A stretch of DNA of 64,000 bases, from assembly GCA_049799955.1 (NCBI GenBank), contig JBARIW010000135.1:1-64000 (forward strand), read 5' to 3'. Every line of letters begins with the position of its first letter. Positions within the stretch are counted from its first letter, which is position 1. The notes under the pieces were generated by a model. It made no database searches. It had not been told where the DNA came from and saw only the letters and a list, made by a program, of their open reading frames with translations. The position numbers and the translations under genes are program-made. Source of the stretch: JBGTFE01 sp049799955 (lineage in GTDB: Bacteria > Acidobacteriota > Blastocatellia > Pyrinomonadales > Pyrinomonadaceae). Shown piece by piece: positions 1 to 8,778 of the stretch.

Positions 1-16
1 AAGGAAGAGAAGAAAG

Positions 17-1537
17 CTATTCTTCTATGAAATAATTTCTCGCCGTTTCATTAAATTCGTCAATTTGCCGGTTAATCCAATTTTCATCTTTTCCCAATTC
101 ATCCGCCATAATCCGCGCGATTTCCGGCGCGATTTCTATCGCCGCCCGCGCATTTAAAAACAATGCGCGAGTTCGACGCGCAAGAATATCTTCGACCGTT
201 TGCGCCATTTCTTCCCTGATTGCCCGGACGATTTCCGCCTTTTGATAAGACAAGCCGGCGTGAATCTTTTCGGCTAACACAGGATTTTCTTTTATCAATT
301 TTTGAATGTTCGTCGTATCCGCGCCGTGAATTTTCAGGTTTTCGGTTACGCAGGATTTTTCAGTCAAACCGGCGATTTTGATAGCCTGATTAACGACATC
401 TTCAGCCATTCTCCGGTAAGTCGTCCATTTTCCGCCCGTGATTGTCAGCAGATTCGCGTTGTCAATCTCGATTGTGTGGTCGCGCGAAAGCGAAGCCGTA
501 TTTTTTGTGTTTTCGTTTTTTACAAGCGGTCGAATGCCGACAAAAACGCTCAAAATATCTTCGCGCTCCGGCGATTTCGCCAGATAATTTCCGGCGGTTT
601 TTAAGATAAATTCGATTTCTTTCTCAAGCGCTTTCGGCTCTAGTTCGGCTTTTTTAATTGGCGTGTCAGTCGTGCCGATTAAAGTTTGATTGTGCCACGG
701 AATCGCAAACAAAACCCGTCCGTCGCTCGTTTTCGGAATCATCAAAGCCGTTTCGACAGGCAAAAATTCTTTTGAAAAAACGAGATGAATTCCCTGGCTC
801 GGCGCGATTATGTTTTTGGAATTTTCGTCGGATAATTTTCTAATAAAATCGGAAAACGCGCCGGTTGCATTGATAACAACCTTTGCTTTTGCTTCAATAA
901 ACTCGCCCGTTTCCGCGTCCTGAAATTTCACGCCCTCGATTTTGCCGTTTTCGCCCTTCGTTATTTCCGAAACTCTCGCGTAATTGAGCAATGCCGCACC
1001 GCTTTCGGAAGCGGTTTGAGCAAGATTTATCAAAAGTCTGGTGTCGTCAAATTGCCCGTCGAAATAAACAACGCCGCCGCGCAGGCTTTCGGTTTTAACA
1101 TTCGACAATCTTTCAATCGTTTCCTTTTTCGACAAAATGCGCGATTTCCCAAAACTATGTTTTCCCGAAAGAAAATCGTACATTTTCAAGCCCGCGCCGT
1201 AGAAAAATTTATCCCAAAGACTGTAACAAGGCACGACAAAAGCCATCTTTCGAACAATATGCGGCGCGTTTTCGAGCAAGATTCCGCGTTCTTTCAGCGC
1301 CTCGCGAACAAGCGAAATATCGCCCTGCGCGAGATAACGAACGCCGCCGTGAACGAGCTTTGTGCTTCGGCTCGAAGTTCCCTTGCCGAAATCGTTTTGT
1401 TCGAGAAGCAGCACGTCAAACCCGCGCGAAGCCGCGTCCAAACAGCAGCCGACGCCGGTTGCGCCGCCGCCGATGACGATAAAATCCCAGAATTTTTCGC
1501 GCTCCCGGATGCGAGCAAGCGCTTCGGTTCGATTCAT
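17..1537 (-). CDS. glpD: Glycerol-3-phosphate dehydrogenase, FAD-dependent
   Basis: This 506-aa protein should oxidise sn-glycerol-3-phosphate to dihydroxyacetone phosphate at the membrane, feeding electrons to quinone. Near the N-terminus it has the FAD-binding Rossmann motif (DFIVIGGGATGVGCCLDAAS), then the family signature GTSSRSTKLVHGGVRYL. The C-terminal part carries the conserved TITGGKWTTYRRMAEDVV block followed by the helical DAO_C domain. An upstream start would add 26 residues but would overlap the divergent gene at 1590, so I chose the ATG at 1537, whose product (MNRTEALARI...) fits the family length. No strong Shine-Dalgarno is visible. No glpK or glpF neighbours are in view. The family call is secure from the motifs; only the start is open. 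Confidence 0.93.
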   Translation of the reverse strand: MNRTEALARIREREKFWDFIVIGGGATGVGCCLDAASRGFDVLLLEQNDFGKGTSSRSTKLVHGGVRYLAQGDISLVREALKERGILLENAPHIVRKMAFVVPCYSLWDKFFYGAGLKMYDFLSGKHSFGKSRILSKKETIERLSNVKTESLRGGVVYFDGQFDDTRLLINLAQTASESGAALLNYARVSEITKGENGKIEGVKFQDAETGEFIEAKAKVVINATGAFSDFIRKLSDENSKNIIAPSQGIHLVFSKEFLPVETALMIPKTSDGRVLFAIPWHNQTLIGTTDTPIKKAELEPKALEKEIEFILKTAGNYLAKSPEREDILSVFVGIRPLVKNENTKNTASLSRDHTIEIDNANLLTITGGKWTTYRRMAEDVVNQAIKIAGLTEKSCVTENLKIHGADTTNIQKLIKENPVLAEKIHAGLSYQKAEIVRAIREEMAQTVEDILARRTRALFLNARAAIEIAPEIARIMADELGKDENWINRQIDEFNETARNYFIEE

Positions 1538-1589
1538 TAAGAATAAAACTTTAGCAAAAAACGGCGTAAACCTGTAAATTAAAAATAGA

Positions 1590-2201
1590 ATGCCGGAAAA
1601 CTTTAACTCGAACAATCAAAATCAATTCTTTAAATTTAAATCGACAAAAGATTCCCTGCCGTGGATTTTAACTTTTGTCGCTAACGCCTTGATGACGTTT
1701 CAGCTTTGGAATCAGGGCAGAGTCTGGTGGTGTCAGGTCGGCGATTACGCGCCGTGGTCGTGGACGGTTTTGAGCGCGCACAATTCCCAGCATGTAATTG
1801 ACCCATATACGTTTACGCACGTTCTTCACGGCATCTTGTTTTTCTGGATAGCTTCGCTGATTTTCGGGAAACTGCCGCTCGCGTGGCGGCTTTTGATTGC
1901 GATTTCGGTCGAGTGTACGTGGGAAGTGGTTGAAAATACCGACACGATAATCCAGCGCTATCGTGAAACGACGATTTCGCTCGATTATTTCGGCGATTCG
2001 ATTATCAATTCGCTCGGCGATGTTCTAAGCTTCGGTTTCGGCTTCTGGCTCGCCTACAAAATCCGCTTCTGGCTTTCGCTGATTTTCTTCGTGTTGATTG
2101 AGATAATTCTGCTTCTTTGGATTCGGGACAGCTTGGTTCTCAACATCATAATGCTGATTTATCCGCTCGACGCAATAAAGAAATGGCAGATGAATTTATA
2201 G
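1590..2201 (+). CDS. DUF2585 (UPF0314) membrane protein
   Basis: This 203-aa integral membrane protein has a hydrophilic N-terminal tail of about 25 residues and roughly five hydrophobic segments. The conserved middle contains HVLHGILFFW, SVECTWEVVENTDTIIQRYR and DYFGDSIINSLGDVLSFGFG. Those acidic and histidine-rich motifs are typical of the DUF2585 family, whose biochemical role is not known to me. It is divergent from glpD with a 52-bp spacer and convergent with the GIY-YIG gene, whose end lies 2 bp downstream. I recognise the family but cannot assign a function. Confidence 0.85.
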   Translation: MPENFNSNNQNQFFKFKSTKDSLPWILTFVANALMTFQLWNQGRVWWCQVGDYAPWSWTVLSAHNSQHVIDPYTFTHVLHGILFFWIASLIFGKLPLAWRLLIAISVECTWEVVENTDTIIQRYRETTISLDYFGDSIINSLGDVLSFGFGFWLAYKIRFWLSLIFFVLIEIILLLWIRDSLVLNIIMLIYPLDAIKKWQMNL

Positions 2202-2203
2202 AA

Positions 2204-2680
2204 TTATACTTGGACTTGTAAATTTCCTGTTCTCCAATTTACTTCATCCCAAGATATTACATCAGCTAAATCACGATATATTGCAAGCTGATTGAGACGC
2301 GATGTGCCATCTTTCTTAAACCAAAAATTCAAGATTGTCGTCGGTGTAGGTGGTGCAATCCTCTTTCTTTCATTTAATTTGGGTTGCCAAAAATAGATGA
2401 TAATTTTTTCGGCTGTTTCCAAATCACTTCTATCGAAAATTTTTGGATATAAAAATTTGCCCAACCAAAACTTTTGCTCTTTAAAAATAAAATCCTTTTT
2501 GTGATGAGTTTTAATTCTATTGTAAAAACTATCTTTAGTTATTCCACAATACTGAATTTCGGAATCTCGTTGATATTTTTGTTTTCCAGTTATTAGATAA
2601 ATGCCATTACCAAAATCTGGGTGATATTCTATTTCTTCAAAAGTATATGCTCCATACCAGTTTATGATGAATGTTCGCAT
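2204..2680 (-). CDS. GIY-YIG domain protein, stand-alone
   Basis: This 158-aa protein has a GIY-YIG nuclease fold signature: GIYLITGK about residues 26-33, then IQYCGITKD in place of the YIG strand, the helix NRIKTHHKKD with the conserved Arg, and a downstream acidic/Asn region (LETAEKIIIYF, QPKLNERK). Members cut or nick DNA in repair, restriction or homing. Here no second domain is present, so the role is unknown. The gene is clearly more AT-rich than glpD and the genes downstream, which suggests recent acquisition. It ends 2 bp from the convergent DUF2585 gene and starts upstream of nothing co-directional that would imply an operon. Fold assignment is likely; activity is inferred. Confidence 0.7.
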   Translation of the reverse strand: MRTFIINWYGAYTFEEIEYHPDFGNGIYLITGKQKYQRDSEIQYCGITKDSFYNRIKTHHKKDFIFKEQKFWLGKFLYPKIFDRSDLETAEKIIIYFWQPKLNERKRIAPPTPTTILNFWFKKDGTSRLNQLAIYRDLADVISWDEVNWRTGNLQVQV

Positions 2681-2695
2681 TACTTTACTTTAAAT

Positions 2696-3559
2696 TTATC
2701 GCTCGCCGCGTGATTCTTCGGTTTCGGTTTCTAAAGTTACGGCTAACTTTCTCGAACCCGGCTGGTCGAAGGTTTCAATCCAGCGCAGAGATTCGTCGAG
2801 AATTCGCAGTTGATGCTCGCGCCAGTTCGGTTTTCCGGCGACACAGCCGAATTCGCCGTTGTAGTAAGCCGTTCGCGGCGCGCGCGCCTTGTCGGTTAAA
2901 GCGGCGTCAACCGAAATCAGCATTGTCGGAATTCCTTTTTGCTCGATTGCGCGCGCGACGATGCCGAGAGTCTGATGACAGAGGCGCGAAGCCGGAATCA
3001 GAATCGCGGATTGAACTTCATAATTGATTAATCTTTCAGTTAAATTCGGCGCAAGCTCTTCGGCGACGCGTCTTGCATTCGGAATCCAACTGCTCAAACT
3101 CCACCAGACGTGATTCAGCCTGCCGATAACGTTGCTCGATTCGTATTCGAGCAGGCGTTCGACCGGAATCTGCGCGTTGCGGTCTTCTTTGACAAAGGTT
3201 GTGTCATAACCGCGAGCCGCGTAGAGAAGGTCTTCCGCTTCGACTTCAATCGGGATTTCGCGGAAGCTCGTATCGCCGTCTTTCGATTCGATGTCAAAGC
3301 TTTGCGTTCCGTCGATATAAGCGCCTGCCGAAGAAATCAAAGCCAAATTGAGCATCGGAAGCGCGCGGCGCATCGGTGTGAACGGCGCGTATTCGTTTTC
3401 GATAAACGGGTAATTGTTTAATTTATCGTTCGACTGCCAGTTCTTAAACCGCGATGAAAATTCGCCTGAATTTTCAATCACCAAGCCGCTTTTCGACGGC
3501 GCTTTTTTGCTTTCGATTCCCAAACGGCGCTCGATATTTTCTCTAATCGCACTTAACAT
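2696..3559 (-). CDS. Glycine/betaine/D-proline reductase selenoprotein B-like protein
   Basis: This 287-aa protein resembles the GrdB/PrdB family, the substrate-reducing subunits of Stickland-type reductases. Landmarks are LALISSAGAYIDGTQSFD, the FREIPIEVEAEDL block, SNVIGRLNHVWWSLSS and SRLCHQTLGIVARAIEQKG. In genuine reductases the active-site region carries selenocysteine or cysteine just before the CHQ motif; here the preceding stretch reads ILIPASRL, so that residue is absent and only the CHQ cysteine remains. Other reductase subunits (GrdA, GrdE, PrdA) are not nearby. This is therefore probably a divergent aerobic relative with another role. It lies 9 bp downstream of the DUF4149 gene and is likely co-transcribed with it. 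Confidence 0.7.
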   Translation of the reverse strand: MLSAIRENIERRLGIESKKAPSKSGLVIENSGEFSSRFKNWQSNDKLNNYPFIENEYAPFTPMRRALPMLNLALISSAGAYIDGTQSFDIESKDGDTSFREIPIEVEAEDLLYAARGYDTTFVKEDRNAQIPVERLLEYESSNVIGRLNHVWWSLSSWIPNARRVAEELAPNLTERLINYEVQSAILIPASRLCHQTLGIVARAIEQKGIPTMLISVDAALTDKARAPRTAYYNGEFGCVAGKPNWREHQLRILDESLRWIETFDQPGSRKLAVTLETETEESRGER

Positions 3560-3568
3560 TTTTTTGTT

Positions 3569-4081
3569 TTAGAATTTGAATTCGTCTTTTTTCCCGACCA
3601 CTAAATTTTTACCAGAATTTTTTCCAATTAAAAAGAACACAAGCAGCGCGGCAATCATCGCGCCCATTAAAACCCAGACCGAATATTGATGCAGATTGTT
3701 AAACTGCATTCGCAAAGGGTCGTCAGCCGCGACTTCTTCAATCGGTTTTCCAATCTGAGCGCGGACAAAAGACATCCACAAAGCGATGACAAACTGCCCG
3801 GCGGCGCACGCCAGAGTCAAAAGCAGAAGCAGAAATCTTTCCGCCCAAACGAAGAAAGGCGCGAGTCCTTCGCGCTTGACGAAAGAGCTTAAAAGCAAAA
3901 TCGAGCCGATTGCCAAACCACTCAGATTTATAATCATCAGCGTTCGCGACACAAGCGAGCCTGCCAATTCGCGGTTTTCCAGAACGGCAAACGCGCTCGG
4001 CGCAACCGCGAAACTGAAAAAACACGCCGCGCCCAACCATAAACCGGCAAGCAATGCCCGAAAATCTGAAAGAAATTTCAT
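3569..4081 (-). CDS. DUF4149 membrane protein
   Basis: A 170-aa protein with four predicted membrane segments: LLAGLWLGAACFFSFAVAP, LMIINLSGLAIGSILLLSS, FLLLLLTLACAAGQFVIALWM and YSVWVLMGAMIAALLVFFLI. The short loop RMQFNNLHQYS before the last segment and the overall plan match DUF4149, a small bacterial membrane family of unknown function related to TMEM205. It is followed 9 bp downstream by the GrdB/PrdB-like gene on the same strand, so both probably share a transcript. An inverted repeat rich in TGAACAG/TGAATAG words lies just upstream, between this gene and the rhodanese gene. Confidence 0.75.
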   Translation of the reverse strand: MKFLSDFRALLAGLWLGAACFFSFAVAPSAFAVLENRELAGSLVSRTLMIINLSGLAIGSILLLSSFVKREGLAPFFVWAERFLLLLLTLACAAGQFVIALWMSFVRAQIGKPIEEVAADDPLRMQFNNLHQYSVWVLMGAMIAALLVFFLIGKNSGKNLVVGKKDEFKF

Positions 4082-4118
4082 TATATTTTCAACGCTCGAA
4101 ACTTGTTTGTATTATATA

Positions 4119-4215
4119 CAGTGAACAGTGAATAATACAGTGAACAGTGAACAGTGAATAGTGAACAGTTGAAAACCTTCTTTACTGTTCACTATTCACT
4201 GTTCACTATTCACTG
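4119..4215. repeat. Long inverted repeat of GTGAACA/GTGAATA words
   Basis: The left arm (about 4119-4169) and right arm (about 4184-4215) are reverse complements over about 30 bases, with a short AT-rich loop. Each arm is itself a degenerate tandem of CAGTGAACAGTGAATAGTG-type words of 7-8 bp. As RNA it would form a long hairpin. It is one member of a dispersed set of such elements seen across this window. It separates two genes of the same strand and could act as a terminator or transcript stabiliser, but nothing here proves that. Confidence 0.85.
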
Positions 4216-4218
4216 AAT

Positions 4219-4542
4219 TCAATATCTGGGCACATTTCCGTCCACATCAATCGACCATAAATCGATTCCGCCTTCGAGATTGAAAATTTTTTCAAAACCG
4301 TTTTGCGCCAGAAACATACAAACGTTCGCGCTTCGGATGCCGTGATGACACATGACGACGATTTCGTCTTCCGGTTTTAGCGCGGCGTTCCATTCACCGA
4401 AACGGCTCAGCGGCAGAAGCTCGGCTTCTTCGATGCAGGCAATTTCGTACTCGTAAGGCTCGCGCACGTCGATAAACTTAAAATTTTCTTTCTCTTTCAA
4501 ACGCCCGGCAAGCTCGGCGGGCGAAATTGATTTGTAAAGCAT
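4219..4542 (-). CDS. Rhodanese-like domain protein
   Basis: A single rhodanese domain of 107 aa. The family opening FKFIDVREPYEYE is near residue 22, the active-site loop is CHHGIRSANV with the catalytic Cys and the CxxGxRS pattern, and it closes with IFNLEGGIDLW. Such single-domain proteins carry sulfur as a persulfide in thiosulfate or tRNA/cofactor thiolation pathways; the substrate here is unknown. I prefer the ATG at 4542 because a GGA-rich site precedes it and the domain starts at once; a start at 4593 would add 17 residues without an obvious ribosome site. The stop lies only a few bases from the inverted repeat at 4119-4215. Confidence 0.85.
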   Translation of the reverse strand: MLYKSISPAELAGRLKEKENFKFIDVREPYEYEIACIEEAELLPLSRFGEWNAALKPEDEIVVMCHHGIRSANVCMFLAQNGFEKIFNLEGGIDLWSIDVDGNVPRY

Positions 4543-4710
4543 ATTTCCGAGATTACGAATGAAAAGCGAATCTTTCAAGGCGCGCCTGCCCATTTATAAT
4601 AAATGCTTGCATTGATTTGTTTTTTGTAGGATAATTATTGTGGCAAACATTGTTTTCGTTTTACCAACCTTTCAATTCTGCAATCTCCTTTCATTTCTAA
4701 AAAATTCGAT

Positions 4711-6726
4711 ATGAACAAGTTCGAGATGCGAAGCGTTTACTCTTCGCTTGTATTATCCGTTTTTATAATCATTTTTCTCTTCGTTTTGTGGCAGTTCGGC
4801 GAAAGCTTTATTTTCACGCTGGTTAATCTGGTTGTGCCGAAAGACCACGTTTTTACATGGTGGAAACTGACGATTTTGATTGCGCTCGGACTTCTCGCCG
4901 CGTATCTGGCGGAAACCTACAGCGTCAAAAAAATGCTTCCCTACGCCGTCGGATTTTTGACCGTCTGGTTTTTCCTGAGCGTTTTAGCAAATAAATTTTT
5001 CGACATCGGGTTGATGTTCATCATGATTTTTTTGATTGTTACGCTCACGCTCTGTATGGTTCAAATCAAAAAAATCTGGCTAATTGACACCGAACTGACC
5101 GAAAGGCTGGTCGCGCTCGCCTCGACCGGGCATCTTCTGGAAGGAAAGCCCGCCGATATGCGTATCGAAAGCGGATTAAAATTGCTCGAAACCGTTTTGC
5201 CGCTTTCCGAAGCGATAGTTTTTCGCTTTGACACGGACGGCGAATTAACGCCCGTCGGACGCGCCAGAAACGATAATTCATCGAACGATTCGCTTATCTC
5301 GCGTCAGGCTGAATGGCGCGAAAACGTCGGGCTTTGCGAGCAGGCGCTTGTCTCGCGCGCAACGGTCGTTCAACTTGACGAAAATACGAAAAACTCCGGG
5401 CGCGTCGCTTTGCCGTTGATTTACGAAGGCACAAATGTCGGCGTTTTATTCGTCAAGGTTCATCAAAATTTCGAGCGCGCCGACCAGCAGCTTCTCGAAT
5501 CTTTCAGCGGGCAGCTCGCGCGAAATTTCCAGCGCAAGGAGCTGCGCGAAAAAAGCCTGCCGCACAAATTCTGGTGGAGTTTTCTCTCGACTCATTCCGC
5601 CGAAAACCGCGTTGACATCATCAATCTTATCCAGAGCGTGATGAAGGAACAAAGTTTCGGCGCGCTCGCCAGCTCGTATCTGCGCGAGGCGCACGCGATT
5701 GCTTATCTCGACGGCACGCTTTCATATCTCAACCGCCAGATGCGCCATCTGGTCAATCTAAAATCGGGACAGGCTTACGACCTCGACCTTTTCAGCCTGC
5801 TCCAGCAGTTTAAGACCGACGTTTTCAATGAGCCGCGTCTTGCTATTCGCCGCGTTTTGCAGACGGGCGAAAACTACAATGCCGATTTATATTTTCCCAA
5901 AACCAACAAGACTCTGAAAATCCAGATTTCCCTTGTCAAAGTTCCTTCCAACGAGGATTCAATCCACGATACGAATGTGCCGATGCTGCCTGCCTGCTTT
6001 CTGATTACCTTCCGCGACATTTCCGCCGTCAAGGAAAACGAAAAGCTCCGCAGCGATATGGCGAGTCTGATGTCGCACGAGCTTCGCACACCGATTACGA
6101 GCATCAGCGGCTTTGCCCAACTGCTTCTGATGGACGAAACGATGTCGGAAGAATCGAAAGAATTTCTCGAAATCATCGCCAACGAATCGCAGCGTCTTTC
6201 AAAAATGCTCTCGACTTTTCTATCGGTTTCCAATCTCGAACAATCCGACAAACAGGAAGTTACAAAAACGCCGGTCAAGCTCGATACGGTCGTGCAGGAA
6301 GTAGTCGAAGATTTGAAGGAAACAGCAAAGAAAAAGCGTATTCGCCTCGTCGAACAGGCAAACTCGCATCTCCCGCCGGTCGCCGCCGACCGTGGTTTAA
6401 TCACGCGAGCCGTCTCAAATCTGATTGACAACGCCATCAAATACAGCCCGGAAAGAACGTCCGTGATTATCTCGACAATTCTGGAATCCGATTTCCTGCG
6501 CGTCGTCGTCGAAGACCGGGGCTACGGCATTCCGAAAGGCGAACAGGAAAAAGTTTGGGAAAAATTCTACCGCGTCGCCCGCGAAGGTCAGGACAAGGAA
6601 GAGGAATCGACCGGATTGGGACTTTCTTTAGTTAAAGAAATTGTCGAACAGCACGGCGGCGAAGTCTCGGTCGAGAGCGAAGTCGGGCAAGGCTCGCGCT
6701 TCAGCATCGCGCTTCCGCGTTTGTAA
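4711..6726 (+). CDS. Membrane sensor histidine kinase (GAF, PAS)
   Basis: A 671-aa membrane-bound hybrid-domain kinase. The N-terminus has four to five hydrophobic segments within residues 10-120. A GAF-like domain (about 130-275) precedes a linker and a PAS-like domain (about 310-435). The dimerisation helix contains the phosphoacceptor H456 in SHELRTPITS. The ATPase domain has the N box NLIDNAIKYSPER, the G1 box VEDRGYGIPKG and the G2 box STGLGLSLVKEI. It should autophosphorylate and pass phosphate to an unlinked response regulator, since none is adjacent. It stands alone, followed 5 bp later by a long inverted repeat that may terminate it. The signal is unknown. Confidence 0.9.
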   Translation: MNKFEMRSVYSSLVLSVFIIIFLFVLWQFGESFIFTLVNLVVPKDHVFTWWKLTILIALGLLAAYLAETYSVKKMLPYAVGFLTVWFFLSVLANKFFDIGLMFIMIFLIVTLTLCMVQIKKIWLIDTELTERLVALASTGHLLEGKPADMRIESGLKLLETVLPLSEAIVFRFDTDGELTPVGRARNDNSSNDSLISRQAEWRENVGLCEQALVSRATVVQLDENTKNSGRVALPLIYEGTNVGVLFVKVHQNFERADQQLLESFSGQLARNFQRKELREKSLPHKFWWSFLSTHSAENRVDIINLIQSVMKEQSFGALASSYLREAHAIAYLDGTLSYLNRQMRHLVNLKSGQAYDLDLFSLLQQFKTDVFNEPRLAIRRVLQTGENYNADLYFPKTNKTLKIQISLVKVPSNEDSIHDTNVPMLPACFLITFRDISAVKENEKLRSDMASLMSHELRTPITSISGFAQLLLMDETMSEESKEFLEIIANESQRLSKMLSTFLSVSNLEQSDKQEVTKTPVKLDTVVQEVVEDLKETAKKKRIRLVEQANSHLPPVAADRGLITRAVSNLIDNAIKYSPERTSVIISTILESDFLRVVVEDRGYGIPKGEQEKVWEKFYRVAREGQDKEEESTGLGLSLVKEIVEQHGGEVSVESEVGQGSRFSIALPRL

Positions 6727-6730
6727 TAAG

Positions 6731-6842
6731 AAATAGCCCGCGGATAAACACGGATTAGGCGGATTTTCACGGATAAAACAAAATAATTATTTTCTTATCT
6801 GCGCCAATCTACTAAATCCGTATTTATCCGCGGGCTATTTTT
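6731..6842. repeat. Inverted repeat of CGCGGATAAACACGGAT words
   Basis: The left arm begins AAATAGCCCGCGGATAAACA at 6731 and is matched by a right arm ending at about 6842 that contains TTTATCCGCGGGCTATTTTT. The arms carry short degenerate GGAT-containing words and enclose an AT-rich centre. It lies between the convergent kinase and wecG-like genes and overlaps the last codons of the latter (wecG ends at 6835). Position and T-rich flanks fit a bidirectional terminator. It belongs to the same structural class as the other word-built inverted repeats in the window. Confidence 0.85.
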
Positions 6843-7632
6843 CTTTAAAATTTTTCAATCCTATTAACTGCATCATCGCCAGCCAGATAAAACGCGGATT
6901 CAAGATTAAATATCTTCGCCAGAGACGTTTCGGCTCTTGCGTCAGGCGAAAAAGCCATTCCAGACCTAGTTTTCCCATCCATTCGGGCGATTCCTTTACG
7001 TTTCCCGCGTAAAAATCGAACGACGCGCCGACGCCGAGCATCACGGCTTTTACTTTATCTTTGTGCGCCGCCATCCAGTTTTCCTGTTTCGGACAGCCTA
7101 AGCCCATAAATAAAATATCAGGCTGTTTGCGATTGATTTCAGCCGTAATGCGCGCGTCTTCTTCTTCCGTCAAAGGTCGAAACGGCGGCGAAAAGGCGTA
7201 AGCAATCCGCAAATTCGGGAAATCTTTTTTTGCTCTTTCTAAAATCGCGTCGATAACTTCCTGCCGTCCGCCGTAAAAACCGACGCTCAAACCGTTTTTT
7301 TCGGCAAAGGCGCAGAGCATTATCATCAAATCGTTTGCTCGTACGCGGCTTGCGCCCGTTTTGCCCTGAAGCTTCTGCATCCAGACAAGCGGCATTCCGT
7401 CGGTGATAATCAAATCCGCGCCGTTGACCTTTCGCGCATATTCGGCGTTATCGTAAGATTCCATGACCATATGAACGGTCGAAAAACAAACGTAGCCGCC
7501 GCCCGTTTTTACCAGTTCCGCGACTTTTGCGATTGCCGTGTCGTGCGTAACCACGTCGGGAAAAAGGCTGACGACGCGGACGCGATTCGATTTTTCGATT
7601 GAGTTTTCGGGTGATTTAACTTCTTCCATCAA
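6835..7632 (-). CDS. WecG/TagA/CpsF family glycosyltransferase
   Basis: A 265-aa GT26-family enzyme that should add a sugar (ManNAc, its uronic acid or glucose in known relatives) from a nucleotide sugar to an undecaprenyl-linked acceptor on the cytoplasmic face. Motifs are YVCFSTVHMVMES, ADLIITDGMPLVWMQK, GFYGGRQEVIDA, DILFMGLGCPKQENWM and GVGASFDFYAGNVKESPEWM, ending in the basic amphipathic LEWLFRLTQEPKRLWRRY membrane-contact region. It overlaps the upstream GT4 gene by 17 bp, so both are translated from one message. The WbaP-type transferase is divergent nearby, so they probably build the same exopolysaccharide. Confidence 0.92.
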   Translation of the reverse strand: MMEEVKSPENSIEKSNRVRVVSLFPDVVTHDTAIAKVAELVKTGGGYVCFSTVHMVMESYDNAEYARKVNGADLIITDGMPLVWMQKLQGKTGASRVRANDLMIMLCAFAEKNGLSVGFYGGRQEVIDAILERAKKDFPNLRIAYAFSPPFRPLTEEEDARITAEINRKQPDILFMGLGCPKQENWMAAHKDKVKAVMLGVGASFDFYAGNVKESPEWMGKLGLEWLFRLTQEPKRLWRRYLILNPRFIWLAMMQLIGLKNFKEK

Positions 7633-8677
7633 TTTCAGCGTAAATATTTTCGAGCTTTTCGATATAATCTTTCAAATTAAACTTTTCCTCGATTGTTTTA
7701 TGCGCATTTTGGCGTAAATTTTCCCAATCAACTTTATCTGAAAGCAGAAATTTTAATTTTTCGATTGTTTGCGAAACGTTTCGCGGTTCAATCAAAAATC
7801 CGTTAAAACCGTCTTTGACGACCAGATTAATCGAGCCGATTTCCGAAACGACCGGAACGCAGCCCGCCGCCATCGCTTCGAGCATCGCGACGGGCAAGCC
7901 TTCGTAGCGCGACGGAAGCAGGAAAATATCGCTTTCCGACAAAGCTTTCCATTTTTCCGCGCCCGAAACGATGCCGCCGTAAAAGAACTTTTCGCCGAGC
8001 ACGTCCGTCATTTCTGAAACAAATTTTTCCTTCGCGTCGCCCGCGCCGAAAGCTTTGAAATTAAACTGAAAATTTTCGTTTTTCAAAACGCGGCAAATCC
8101 CGACAATCTCGCGCAAGCCTTTATCTTCGTGAAGCCGTCCGAGAAAAATCATCGTTTTCTCGCTCGCTTCCGGCTTTCTCGTTTGAATCTCGTCGAGCGC
8201 GACCGAGTTTTCCAGAACACGAACGTCCAAATTTTGCCAGCGACTTTCGATAAATTCTTTTTCGGTTTCGCTCAAAACGACGACAATTTTTGCGCGGCGC
8301 AGCATTTTTCCGGTCAGCCGCTCGAAAAAACTATTATCGAAATTTTGGGTAAAAAACCTTCCGCCGTGAAGATGAAGCAGAATCGGGCGCTTCGCAATTC
8401 GCGCAAGAGCGGCGTCGCGCATAATCGAAAGCGGCGCGAGCGCGGTGTTGATGTGGACGACATCGATTTGTTTTTCGCGGATTTCCCGGCGAAAACGCAA
8501 AAAACCGGAGATTTGTCTGAAAAACCAGCTTATTCCGATTTTCTCGCCGTCGCGCCTGCCCGCTGCAAAATGATAAAATTCGCCGTCGCCGCGCTCGATA
8601 ATCCGGCTGACGACGGACGAAATTCCGCTCACGTTCTGGCGTGTTTCGAGGCTCGGCGCGGTTATCAGAATCTTCAT
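7616..8677 (-). CDS. GT4 family glycosyltransferase
   Basis: A 353-aa retaining GT-B glycosyltransferase. The N-terminal domain starts MKILITAPSLETRQNVSGIS and includes DVVHINTALAPLS and PILLHLHGG. The C-terminal nucleotide-sugar domain has IFLGRLHEDKGLREIV and the signature SDIFLLPSRYEGLPVAMLEAMAAGCVPV (E-x7-E). I set the start at the ATG at 8677 because the Rossmann strand begins there; a start 24 bp upstream would only add MPKFETNK. It overlaps the wecG-like gene downstream. Donor and acceptor sugars cannot be read from the sequence, but the cluster points to exopolysaccharide chain assembly. Confidence 0.9.
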   Translation of the reverse strand: MKILITAPSLETRQNVSGISSVVSRIIERGDGEFYHFAAGRRDGEKIGISWFFRQISGFLRFRREIREKQIDVVHINTALAPLSIMRDAALARIAKRPILLHLHGGRFFTQNFDNSFFERLTGKMLRRAKIVVVLSETEKEFIESRWQNLDVRVLENSVALDEIQTRKPEASEKTMIFLGRLHEDKGLREIVGICRVLKNENFQFNFKAFGAGDAKEKFVSEMTDVLGEKFFYGGIVSGAEKWKALSESDIFLLPSRYEGLPVAMLEAMAAGCVPVVSEIGSINLVVKDGFNGFLIEPRNVSQTIEKLKFLLSDKVDWENLRQNAHKTIEEKFNLKDYIEKLENIYAEIDGRS

Positions 8678-8778
8678 TTTATTTGTCTCGAACTTCGGCA
8701 AACGAAAAGAATATCTTAAATGTCAGCCTAACGGAAGTTGCAACTCGCGCGCGCTTGGCTTAAAAATGAATAAGCCTG

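Noticed and set aside
1016..1540. 174-aa plus-strand frame antisense to glpD
   Set aside because: A shadow frame opposite a well-conserved gene; its product has no recognisable motif.
2696..3559. Selenocysteine-encoding TGA
   Set aside because: The frame has no internal TGA and the expected catalytic position is replaced by an ordinary residue.
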